Assembly (NCBI GenBank): GCA_902806105.1
Contig: CADCVI010000043.1
Span: 1 to 15,439 of the forward strand
Direction: 5' to 3'
Origin: an uncultured Rubrobacteraceae bacterium
GTDB taxonomy: Bacteria; Actinomycetota; Rubrobacteria; Rubrobacterales; Rubrobacteraceae
Length of the DNA stretch: 15,439 nt
Positions 8,225 to 15,129 of this stretch are shown piece by piece. The notes under the pieces are model-generated. The model did not search any database. It was not told the DNA's origin and worked only from the letters and a program-made list of their open reading frames with translations. The position numbers and the translations under genes were made by a program. The stretch's first letter is position 1. The number at the start of each line of letters is the position of its first letter.

Positions 8225-9040
8225 TTACAGCTTCAGATCCGACACGGCGATCTCCCCGTCCCGGCCCTCTTCGGGGATCCAGGCGAAGCTCTCCCCGGTC
8301 GAACCGACGGGGTTGTACTCCAGGCCGACGTAGCCTGAGTAGCCGAGGTCTTCTAGTTGAGCGAGGACGTAGGGGTAGTTGATCTCGCCGGTACCGGGCT
8401 GCCCCCGCCCCGGGGAATCGGCGATCTGGACGTGCCCGATCTCGCCTATGTACTCGCGCAGGTTGGCGACGAGGTTCCCCTCCATCCGCTGCATGTGGTA
8501 CAGGTCGTGCTGGATCGTCAGGTTCCCCCGCCCCACGCTCCTGACGAACTCGACGGCCTGCGCCGTCGTGTGCAGGAGGTAAGGCCCGTTCTCGAAGGTG
8601 TTGACTGCCTCCACGACCACCTCGATCCCGGCCTCACGAGCCCTGTCGGCCGCGAACCCGACGCTCTCGCGTGCGAGCGCTAGCTGCGCCTCTCTCTCCA
8701 TCCCCGGCGCCTCGTGCCCGAGGAGTATGTTCATCCTGCGGCACCCGATGGAACGGGCGAGCCCGATCGCCACGGGCACGTTCTCGCGGAACTCGTCCGC
8801 GCGCTCCGGGTCGCCCGCGAGCCCCCTGTCCCCCGCCGCCATGTTTCCCGCCGAGAAGTTCATGAGCGCGACGGAGACGCCCGCCGCCTTCACGGCCCCG
8901 GCTACCTCGTCGAGATCCCCCACCTCCCCACCCGGCCACCAGAACTCCACGGCCCCGAACCCGGCCTCGGAGACCCGCGCGAAACGCTCCAGGAACGGAA
9001 CCTCCTTGAACAGGATGGAGACGTTGATGCTGAACCTCAT
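8225..9040 (-). CDS. hyi: Hydroxypyruvate isomerase
   Basis: A 271-residue TIM-barrel sugar-isomerase-like (AP endonuclease 2 fold) enzyme that interconverts hydroxypyruvate and tartronate semialdehyde. Start and length (E. coli Hyi 258) agree with the family: it opens with RFSINVSILFKEVPFLERF. Expected metal and catalytic residues are present: E144 in VVVEAVN, H178-D179 in IQHDLYHMQ, Q205 in GHVQIADSPGRGQPGTGEIN, and E241 in GLEYNP. The first gene of the minus-strand operon, its ATG has a GGGGAG site seven bases upstream. The 112 bases between it and the iclR stop hold the likely promoter and a palindromic operator at 9123-9140. In the pathway it connects hydroxypyruvate to the carboligase product pool. 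Confidence 0.93.
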   Translation of the reverse strand: MRFSINVSILFKEVPFLERFARVSEAGFGAVEFWWPGGEVGDLDEVAGAVKAAGVSVALMNFSAGNMAAGDRGLAGDPERADEFRENVPVAIGLARSIGCRRMNILLGHEAPGMEREAQLALARESVGFAADRAREAGIEVVVEAVNTFENGPYLLHTTAQAVEFVRSVGRGNLTIQHDLYHMQRMEGNLVANLREYIGEIGHVQIADSPGRGQPGTGEINYPYVLAQLEDLGYSGYVGLEYNPVGSTGESFAWIPEEGRDGEIAVSDLKL

Positions 9041-9122
9041 CCGGAAACTCCCCTCTCCCCCGACAAAACCTCGTAACCCTGGGCACCATCACAGCATACT
9101 CACGCCCCACGGTAAAGCATTC

Positions 9123-9140
9123 TTTTCGTATGACGGAAAA
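9123..9140. promoter_or_regulatory. Candidate IclR-regulator operator upstream of hyi
   Basis: The 18-mer TTTTCGTATGACGGAAAA has perfect TTTTC/GAAAA arms around an 8-base centre. It sits 82 bases upstream of the hyi ATG and 12 bases beyond the iclR stop. It matches the palindrome upstream of gcl at 14 of 18 positions, including both arms. Its T/A-rich arms resemble IclR-family sites known in general (GGAAA/TTTCC type). I infer that it is bound by the adjacent IclR-family protein and controls the hyi-glxR-glcDEF unit. A weak TATGCT box on the minus strand (9098-9093) lies downstream of it as a possible -10. Confidence 0.6.
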
Positions 9141-9152
9141 AGGTGCATTTGC

Positions 9153-9941
9153 CTACTGTGGATCGAAGGTCTCGGATAGGGCATGGGCTATGCGTTTGAG
9201 CTGGGGGACGAGCTCGTCCACGCGCTTGCCGTGCAGCCGGCTGGCGGGGCCCGAGAGGCTCATGGCTGCGAAGATGGCGCCGTCGGGGCCGAAGACGGGG
9301 GCGGCGAGACAGCGGACGCCCTCCTCCTGTTCCCCGTGGTCGACGGCGTAGCCCTGGCGCCGTATCGTCTGCAGCTCCGCGCGCAACTGCGCGTGGTCGG
9401 TAATGGTGCTCGCGGTCCGGCGGGGCAGATCCTCTTTCCCCAGGACGAAATCGACGAGCCGGGGCGGCTGGTAGGCGAGTAGGACCTTCCCGGTGCCGGA
9501 CGAGTGCAGGGGTACCCGGTTGCCGGGCTCGGTGAAGATACGGAGCATCCTCTCCGGGGCCACCTGCTCGACGTACACGGTCGAATTGCCCTCCAGCACG
9601 GCCAGGTTGGCAGTCTCCTGGCTCGCCCTCATCAGCTCCTCCAGGAACGGCAGGGCCAGCGGGCCTATGCGTTCCCGCGTGGCGACGGCCATCGTCAGGG
9701 CCTTCAGGCCGAGGCCGTACCTGCGGCTCTCCCCGTTCCTGCGGACGTAACCCCGGGAGACAAGCGTCCCGAGCAACCTGTGCACCGTCCCGACCGCGAG
9801 CCCGGTCGCCCCCCCGATCTCGCTGACCCCGAGCTCCCCCTCAGACCGGCTCAGAAACTCCAGTATGTCCAGGGTCCGCTCCACGGATTGAACCCCGCTC
9901 TCCCGCTGCCCGGACGCACTCCCCGACGCTGCTCCCGCCAT
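9153..9941 (-). CDS. IclR-family transcriptional regulator of the glyoxylate cluster
   Basis: A 262-residue IclR-family regulator. The N-terminal winged helix-turn-helix is at about 15-80: SGVQSVERTLDILEFL, then GVSEIGGATGLAVGTVHRLL as the recognition unit and RGYVRR as the wing. The C-terminal effector-binding domain (about 90-255) has VPLHSSGTGKVLLA, GYAVDHGEQEEGVRCLAAPVF and AMSLSGPASRL, typical of the family. ATG at 9939-9941 is chosen because GGAGG precedes it by four bases; a GTG at 9981-9983 would add 14 residues with poorer spacing. It lies between the hyi operon (same strand, downstream) and gcl (divergent). Paired palindromes flank it. By position it is a functional analogue of E. 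coli AllR, which senses glyoxylate or allantoin; here the likely effector is glyoxylate or glycolate (inference). Autoregulation is plausible because the operator at 10027-10044 is 85 bases upstream of its start. Confidence 0.9.
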   Translation of the reverse strand: MAGAASGSASGQRESGVQSVERTLDILEFLSRSEGELGVSEIGGATGLAVGTVHRLLGTLVSRGYVRRNGESRRYGLGLKALTMAVATRERIGPLALPFLEELMRASQETANLAVLEGNSTVYVEQVAPERMLRIFTEPGNRVPLHSSGTGKVLLAYQPPRLVDFVLGKEDLPRRTASTITDHAQLRAELQTIRRQGYAVDHGEQEEGVRCLAAPVFGPDGAIFAAMSLSGPASRLHGKRVDELVPQLKRIAHALSETFDPQ

Positions 9942-10026
9942 AACCCCTCCGACTCCGCTCTGCTCCTCACGGGAGCCTCTCACGGCCTCCCCATGCCGTC
10001 AACAGAGAGCGCGGCCAGTAGCGTGT

Positions 10027-10044
10027 TTTTCGTTGTGCGGAAAA
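10027..10044. promoter_or_regulatory. Candidate IclR-regulator operator between iclR and gcl
   Basis: The 18-mer TTTTCGTTGTGCGGAAAA has perfect TTTTC/GAAAA arms around an 8-base centre, the same design and 14 of 18 identities with the hyi site. It lies 68 bases upstream of the gcl ATG and 85 bases upstream of the iclR ATG, so it can serve both divergent genes. A minus-strand TACTGG (10020-10015) next to it could be the iclR -10, which would put the operator over the iclR -35 region. Confidence 0.6.
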
Positions 10045-10050
10045 CGGGGC

Positions 10051-10080
10051 TTGTGGCGAGAAAGTATCCGGTAGCACAAT
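10051..10080 (+). promoter_or_regulatory. Possible gcl promoter (weak -35/-10)
   Basis: TTGTGG (10051-10056) and CACAAT (10075-10080) are separated by 18 bases, upstream of the gcl ribosome site. Each box matches the sigma-70 consensus only in part. If real, the operator at 10027-10044 would lie just upstream of the -35, a position better suited to activation than to repression. This is a tentative call made by eye. Confidence 0.25.
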
Positions 10081-10112
10081 CCGGCATCCGACGAGAAGGG
10101 GAAGGAGCCACG

Positions 10113-11882
10113 ATGACCAGGATGGACGTCATGGACGCGGTGGTTGGGGTGATGGAGGACGAGGGGGTGGAGCTCGCCTTCGGGGTGCCGGGGGCGGCGA
10201 TCCTGCCTTTGTACAAGGCGTTGAGCCGGTCCGAGAAGATAAGGCATCTCTCGGTGCGGCACGAGGAGGGCGGGACGCACGCGGCGGACGGGTATACGCG
10301 GGTGACGGGGAAGGTCGGGATCAACATAGGGACCTCGGGGCCTGCGGGGACGAACATGATCACGGGCCTGTACACGTGCATGGCGGACTCCATCCCCCAG
10401 ATCTGCATCACCGGGCAGGCCCCCACGAACGTCCTGCACAAGGAGGCGTTCCAGGCGGTGGACATCGTGGAGATCGCCAGGCCCGTGACCAAGTGGGCGG
10501 TGCAGGTGAGGGAGCCCGGCCAGCTTGTGTGGACCTTTCGGGAGGCTTTTCGCATAGCCCAGGAGGGTCGTCCCGGCCCGGTCCTGATAGACCTGCCGCT
10601 CGACGTGCAGACCGCAGGGCTCGAGGTGGACTTCGACCCGGGGCGGGGAGGTCGGCTGGGCATCACGAAGCCCGAGCCGAGCCCGAACGCCATCCGCCAG
10701 GCCGTCCAGATGCTCCTGGAGGCCGAGAGGCCCATTCTGATGCCCGGCGGCGGGGTAGTCGGCGCCGACGCCTCGGAGGAACTCATGGCGCTCGCGGAGT
10801 ACTTGCAGGTCCCGGTGAGCCCGACGTACATGGGCAAGGGGGTCATCAACGAGGACCACGAGCTGTACGCTGGCATCGTCGGGTTGCAGACCAGCCAGCG
10901 CTACGCGAACGCGATCTTTCTGGAGAGCGACCTCGTGGTCGGGATCGGCAACCGCTGGGCGGAGCGGCACACCGGGGATCTGGACGTATACAGGGGGGAT
11001 CGCCGGTTCGTCCACGTGGACATAGAGCCGCGCCAGATAGGCCGGGTCTTCCCCCCCGACCTCGCCGTGGTCTCCGACGCGAGGCTGGCGCTGGAGGCGA
11101 TGCTCGACGCCGCGAGGGACGCGGCCTCGGCGCGAGAGCCAGGCCCGTGGGTCGAACGGGTCGACGAGCTGCGCTCCACGCTCTTGAGGAAGATGGACTT
11201 CGACAACGTTCCGGTCAAGCCCCAGCGGGCCTTCAAGGAGATGAACGAGTTCTTCGACGAGGACGCGATCGTGGTGACCGCCATCGGGCTTTACCAGATC
11301 TTCAGCGGCCAGTTCCAGAAAACCTACAAGCCGCGCCACTACATCTGCTGCGGGCAGGCGGGGCCTTTGGGCTGGGAGGTGCCGGCGTGCATCGGGGCGA
11401 AGCTCGGCAAGCCGGAGAGCACCGTCGTGGGCGTCGTCGGCGACTACTCCTTCCAGTTCCTCATGGAGGAGGTGGCGGTGGCCGTGCAGTACGGGGTACC
11501 CTACGTGCTCGTCATGCTCAACAACGGCTACATGGGCCTCATCCGCCAGGGAGAGCTCAAGTACGACATGAACTACGCGGTAGACCTCAGCTACAAGGGG
11601 CCGAGCAGCGACTACGGCATAGACAACGTCATGGTCATGGAGGCGATGGGCGCCCTGGGGAGGCGCGTGACGAGCCCCGAGGACATACAGGATGCGCTGG
11701 AGTGGGCTGTCCGGGAGAGCGAGGAGCAGCGGGTCCCCGCCCTCGTCGAGATCATGTGCGAGCGGGAGGTCAACGCCGCGATGGGCGTGTCCATAGACAA
11801 GATCAACGAGTACGAGCCCATCCTCGACGGGACCAGGGAGCGCTCGGGACAGGTCGTCGGGGGCGTCCCCGACAGGGATTAG
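10113..11882 (+). CDS. gcl: Glyoxylate carboligase (tartronate-semialdehyde synthase), with unusual Glu51
   Basis: A 589-residue ThDP enzyme (E. coli Gcl 593) that condenses two glyoxylates to tartronate semialdehyde and CO2. The start is the ATG with AAGGAG five bases upstream; the open frame extends further upstream but without gene character. Matches to Gcl include AFGVPGAAI (22-30), GTSGPAGTNMITGLY (73-87), ITGQAP (99-104), VGLQTSQRYANA (256-267), HVDIEPRQIGRV (301-312), DFDNVPVKPQR (362-372) and CGQAGPLGW (413-421). The ThDP/Mg region runs from GDYSFQFLMEE (443-453) to the NN pair at 470-471. Oddly, residue 51 is Glu (RHEEG), where E. coli has Val51, and residue 474 is Met where E. coli has Leu476; the active-site Ile is kept (I391). 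Gcl is therefore well supported by overall similarity and neighbours, but the active site departs from the family rule. It is followed by glycerate kinase after 10 bases. Confidence 0.93.
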   Translation: MTRMDVMDAVVGVMEDEGVELAFGVPGAAILPLYKALSRSEKIRHLSVRHEEGGTHAADGYTRVTGKVGINIGTSGPAGTNMITGLYTCMADSIPQICITGQAPTNVLHKEAFQAVDIVEIARPVTKWAVQVREPGQLVWTFREAFRIAQEGRPGPVLIDLPLDVQTAGLEVDFDPGRGGRLGITKPEPSPNAIRQAVQMLLEAERPILMPGGGVVGADASEELMALAEYLQVPVSPTYMGKGVINEDHELYAGIVGLQTSQRYANAIFLESDLVVGIGNRWAERHTGDLDVYRGDRRFVHVDIEPRQIGRVFPPDLAVVSDARLALEAMLDAARDAASAREPGPWVERVDELRSTLLRKMDFDNVPVKPQRAFKEMNEFFDEDAIVVTAIGLYQIFSGQFQKTYKPRHYICCGQAGPLGWEVPACIGAKLGKPESTVVGVVGDYSFQFLMEEVAVAVQYGVPYVLVMLNNGYMGLIRQGELKYDMNYAVDLSYKGPSSDYGIDNVMVMEAMGALGRRVTSPEDIQDALEWAVRESEEQRVPALVEIMCEREVNAAMGVSIDKINEYEPILDGTRERSGQVVGGVPDRD

Positions 11883-11892
11883 GGGTGATGGG

Positions 11893-13182
11893 GTGGAGCA
11901 GGATCTCAGAGGAGTGATGGAGGCCGGACTGGCCGCCGCCGACCCGGGGGACGCCGTCCGGCGTTTCCTGAAGGCCGAGGGCGGGCGCGTGGAGGTCGGC
12001 GGGGAAGCACTGGAGCCGGGGAGGGTCTTCGTCCTCGCCGTCGGCAAGGCCGCGGTCGCGATGGCCGGGGCGGCCGTAGAGCTCCTGGGCGACGGGCTCT
12101 CGGGCGGGCTCGTGGTCACGAAGGAAGGGAGCGAGGGTCCGGTGGAGGGGCTGGAGGTCATCGTAGCCTCCCACCCGGAGCCCGACGAACGGGGAGAGGA
12201 GGCGGCGCGGCGGGTCGAGGAACTGCTCGACTCCCTGGAGGACGGCGACGTGTTGCTCGCGCTCGTCTCGGGCGGCGCTTCGGCGCTGCTCGCGGACGTG
12301 GCCCCGGAGGTCGGGATAGAGAACCTGAAGAACCTGACGCAGTCCCTCCTCAGGAGCGGGGCGGCGATCGGGGAGATCAACACCGTCCGCAAGCACGTCT
12401 CGACGCTGAAGGGCGGAAAGCTCGTGCGCCGCGCCGCGCCGGCCCGCGTCGTGGGCCTCCTCCTCTCCGACGTGGTCGGCGACGAGCCGACCTCCATCGC
12501 CAGCGGCCTCACCGCCCCGGACCCGACGACCCTGGAGGACGCGAAGAAGGTAATCCACGAGTACGGCATCGAGCCGCCCGAGAGCGTCAGCGCGCACCTC
12601 GACGAGGCCGAGGAGACCCCGAAGCCGGGCGACGGGATCTTCGAGGGGATCATAAACCTCATAGTCGGGGGCGGCCGGCTCTCGGCGGCCGCCGCGACGG
12701 AGAAGGCGCGGGAGCTCGGTTACGAGCCGCTGCTGCTCTCGACCTACCTCACCGGCGACGCCCGCGACGTCGCCCTCACCTACGCCGCCATAATCCGGGA
12801 GGCCCTGGAGAGCGGCAACCCCGTCCCGCCGCCGTGCGCCATCATCTCGGGGGGAGAAGCGACGGTGGTGGTGCGCGGCGAAGGTACGGGCGGCCCGAAC
12901 CAGGAGTTCGCCCTCGCGCTCGCCACGTACCTCGAAGGGGTAGGGGGCTGGGGGGCTTTCGCCGTGGATACCGACGGCACCGACGGCCCGACGGACGCGG
13001 CGGGCGGCCTGGTCTCCGGGGAGACGGCGGGGGCCATACGCGAGGGCGGGGTCGAGCCCGGCGAGGCGCTCGGCGAGAACGACGCCTACAACGCCTTGAA
13101 GGCCGGGGGGGCGCTCGTCGTAACGGGGCCGACCGGGACCAACGTCAACGACCTCAGGGTGGCCCTGATCCAGGGCAGGTAG
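11893..13182 (+). CDS. Glycerate 2-kinase (MOFRL/GckA-TtuD type)
   Basis: A 429-residue kinase of the GckA/TtuD (DUF4147 plus MOFRL) family that phosphorylates D-glycerate, typically to 2-phosphoglycerate, which enters glycolysis through enolase. Visible blocks are VLAVGKAAVAMA (47-58), ALVSGGASALL (123-133), INTVRKHVSTLKGGKL (162-177), LLLSDVVGDEPTSIASG (189-205), the MOFRL part GGPNQEFALALA (333-344), and DTDGTDGPTDAAGG (359-372). The GTG start has AGGGG seven bases upstream and lies 10 bases after the gcl stop, so co-translation with gcl is likely. An ATG eight codons later has its GGAG too close to be preferred. It is not of the GlxK/GarK family used by E. coli, so gckA or ttuD would be the closer name; I leave the symbol open. 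Confidence 0.92.
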   Translation: MEQDLRGVMEAGLAAADPGDAVRRFLKAEGGRVEVGGEALEPGRVFVLAVGKAAVAMAGAAVELLGDGLSGGLVVTKEGSEGPVEGLEVIVASHPEPDERGEEAARRVEELLDSLEDGDVLLALVSGGASALLADVAPEVGIENLKNLTQSLLRSGAAIGEINTVRKHVSTLKGGKLVRRAAPARVVGLLLSDVVGDEPTSIASGLTAPDPTTLEDAKKVIHEYGIEPPESVSAHLDEAEETPKPGDGIFEGIINLIVGGGRLSAAAATEKARELGYEPLLLSTYLTGDARDVALTYAAIIREALESGNPVPPPCAIISGGEATVVVRGEGTGGPNQEFALALATYLEGVGGWGAFAVDTDGTDGPTDAAGGLVSGETAGAIREGGVEPGEALGENDAYNALKAGGALVVTGPTGTNVNDLRVALIQGR

Positions 13183-13280
13183 GCGACTAGGGTTGCGCGG
13201 AGGGCACCTTAAAGATTACTCTTCCCGGGATCCGCGGCAGCGGTCAGGGAAATGTTCGCAGAGGGGAGCAAGCAAAACGT
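13183..13280 (+). other. Intergenic leader between glycerate kinase and permease genes
   Basis: This 98-base gap is the longest within the plus-strand unit and is locally AT-richer around 13209-13222 (TTAAAGATTACT). TTGCGC at 13193 with a poor TTACTC 17 bases on is a very weak promoter candidate. No hairpin with a T-run is visible, so read-through from gcl and the kinase gene remains the simplest view. Confidence 0.3.
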
Positions 13281-15056
13281 ATGTTTGACCAGTTCACGCA
13301 AAATTACACGCCCATAGGGAACGTGTATGTATCCGCGCTCATAGCGGCCATACCCATAGCGGTCATCCTGATAATGCTCGGCGTGCTCAGGACGAAGGCC
13401 CACTGGGCCGCGCTCGCGGGGCTCGTCTCGGCGTTCCTGCTGGCCGTGGTCTTCTACGGCATGCCGGTCGGCATCGCGGGCTCGGCGGCGCTCAACGGGG
13501 CGGCGTTCGGCTTCTGGCCGATCACATGGATCGTGATCAACGCCCTGTTCCTCCACAACCTGACCGTCGAGTCCGGCAAGTTCGACATCGTCAGAAACTC
13601 GCTCGCGAGCCTGACTACGGACCGCAGGATCCAGGCGCTCATCGTCGCCTTCGCGTTCGGCGCGCTCCTGGAGGGCATCGCGGGCTTCGGGGCCCCCGTT
13701 GCGATCACGGCGGCGATCCTCGCCTCCCTCGGGTTCAACCCGATCTACGCGGCGGCGATCGCCCTGCTCGCGAACACCGCCCCCGTGGCGTTCGGCTCCC
13801 TCGGGGTGCCGGTCACGACGCTCGGCGGGCTCGTGGCGCCGATCGTCGGCGGCGACGAGACGACGGTCACGAACCAGCTCTCGGCCATGATCGGCCGCCA
13901 GCTCCCGATCTTCTCCCTGATCGTCCCCGGCTTCATGGTCTACGTGATGGCCGGCTGGCGCGGCATGATCCAGGTCCTCCCCGCCATCCTGACGGCCGGT
14001 GTCACCTTCGCCGTCGGCCAGTTTTTCGCCTCGAACTTCCTCGGGCCCGAGCTTGTGGACGTGATCGCCGCCCTCCTCGCCCTGGCCGGCCTCTACCTGC
14101 TCCTGAAGGTCTGGCAGCCTGCCACCGCCTGGCGCTTCGAGGACGAGCCGGATGAGGATACGGCCGATACCCAGAGCACCCCGGGCGGACGCCGGGGCAG
14201 CGAGCCAGGCCCCGCCCTCGGCTTCGCGGCGGGCGCGGCCCCCCGCGGCTCTCGCGGCGGTTCCTCGACGTTCTCGGCCTTCTTGCCCTACATCATCCTG
14301 ATCGTGCTCGTGGTTCTCTCGCGCATCCAGACGCTCGTACCGAGCATCGAGGGTACGGCTCTCGACGTAACGGGCTGGCTCAAGACGGCGGATATCGAGT
14401 TCGGCTGGCCCGGGCTCAACGGGCTCGTCACGCGCGTCCCCCCGATCGTCTCCGAGCCTTCCCCCTACGAAGCCGTGTACTCGTTTACCCTCCTGTCGGC
14501 CGCCGGCACGGTGGTGCTCTTCTCGGCGATCGTGGCGGGCCTCGTGATGGGCCTGGGCTTCGGCACGCTCCTCAGGGTCTACGGCCGGACGCTCAACCAG
14601 CTCAAGCTCGCCATCCTGACCATCGCGCTGATCCTGGCGATCGCCTACCTCATGAACTACTCGGGAGCGACCTCGACCCTCGGCCTCGCGTTCGCCGGCA
14701 CGGGCTTCTTCTTCCCGTTCTTCTCGGCGTTTATCGGCTGGCTCGGCGTCGTCCTGACGGGTTCGGACACCTCGGCCAACGCCCTCTTCGGCCCGATGCA
14801 GACCATCACGGCCCAGAGCCTCGGCGTGGAACCGGCCCTCGCAGGGGCCACGAACTCCTCCGGCGGGGTCATGGGTAAGATGGTCTCCCCGCAGAACCTC
14901 TCCGTCGGCGCCTCGGCGATAGGACAGGTCGGCCGCGAGCCCGAGATCTTCAGGCTGACGATCAAGTGGTCCCTGATCCTGACGGTCGCCATGGGCATCC
15001 TCGCCATGATCCAGGCCTACCTGATACCCCAGATCATCCCCGTGCTGGGCGGATAA
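13281..15056 (+). CDS. LctP-family L-lactate/glycolate permease
   Basis: A 591-residue integral membrane permease of the LctP family (E. coli LctP and glycolate permease GlcA, about 550-560). It has a dozen or so hydrophobic segments, with the family blocks LLEGIAGFGAPVAI (129-142), GSLGVPVTTLGG (172-183), LTGSDTSANALFGPMQ (492-507) and NSSGGVMGKMVSPQNLSVG (525-543). A hydrophilic, Gly/Pro/Arg-rich loop at about 286-329 explains most of the extra length. By context it imports glycolate for the oxidase; lactate is also a usual substrate, so GlcA versus LctP cannot be decided. The ATG follows the kinase gene by 98 bases. The only ribosome-like site, GAGGGGAG, is about 12 bases upstream, longer than normal. 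The gene ends 18 bases before a strong terminator. Confidence 0.93.
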   Translation: MFDQFTQNYTPIGNVYVSALIAAIPIAVILIMLGVLRTKAHWAALAGLVSAFLLAVVFYGMPVGIAGSAALNGAAFGFWPITWIVINALFLHNLTVESGKFDIVRNSLASLTTDRRIQALIVAFAFGALLEGIAGFGAPVAITAAILASLGFNPIYAAAIALLANTAPVAFGSLGVPVTTLGGLVAPIVGGDETTVTNQLSAMIGRQLPIFSLIVPGFMVYVMAGWRGMIQVLPAILTAGVTFAVGQFFASNFLGPELVDVIAALLALAGLYLLLKVWQPATAWRFEDEPDEDTADTQSTPGGRRGSEPGPALGFAAGAAPRGSRGGSSTFSAFLPYIILIVLVVLSRIQTLVPSIEGTALDVTGWLKTADIEFGWPGLNGLVTRVPPIVSEPSPYEAVYSFTLLSAAGTVVLFSAIVAGLVMGLGFGTLLRVYGRTLNQLKLAILTIALILAIAYLMNYSGATSTLGLAFAGTGFFFPFFSAFIGWLGVVLTGSDTSANALFGPMQTITAQSLGVEPALAGATNSSGGVMGKMVSPQNLSVGASAIGQVGREPEIFRLTIKWSLILTVAMGILAMIQAYLIPQIIPVLGG

Positions 15057-15074
15057 AGCAGAGCACCGAACGAG

Positions 15075-15116
15075 AAGGAGGGGGGCGGCTTTCGGGCCGC
15101 CCCCCTCCTTTGTTTC
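15075..15116 (+). terminator. Strong rho-independent terminator after the permease gene
   Basis: A perfect 15-bp inverted repeat, AAGGAGGGGGGCGGC (15075-15089) paired with its complement (15096-15110), closes a 6-base TTTCGG loop and is followed by TTGTTT. It begins 18 bases after the permease stop codon and ends the gcl-kinase-permease unit. Confidence 0.93.
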
Positions 15117-15129
15117 GTATGACGGGCCG
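15112..15129. promoter_or_regulatory. Degenerate copy of the cluster operator
   Basis: The 13 bases TTTCGTATGACGG (15113-15125) are identical to the left and centre of the hyi operator, but the right arm GAAAA is replaced by GGCCG, so the palindrome is lost. It overlaps the T-run end of the terminator. It could be a half-site for a gene beyond the window or a relic; function is uncertain. Confidence 0.3.

Noticed and set aside
9504..10112. Upstream extension of the gcl frame
   Set aside because: It covers the iclR gene on the other strand and the intergenic region. Gcl homology begins at the ATG at 10113, which has AAGGAG at five bases, and the length then matches known Gcl.
9999..12662. An 887-codon minus-strand frame opposite gcl and the glycerate kinase gene
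   Set aside because: It is the shadow of two strongly conserved plus-strand genes. The translated text is Ser/Arg/Pro/Val-rich with no recognisable fold.
13273..13290. AAAACGTATGTTTGAC around the permease start as another operator
   Set aside because: It shares only CGTATG with the palindromes and lacks the TTTTC/GAAAA arms. The small AAAC/GTTT symmetry is too short and overlaps the start codon.
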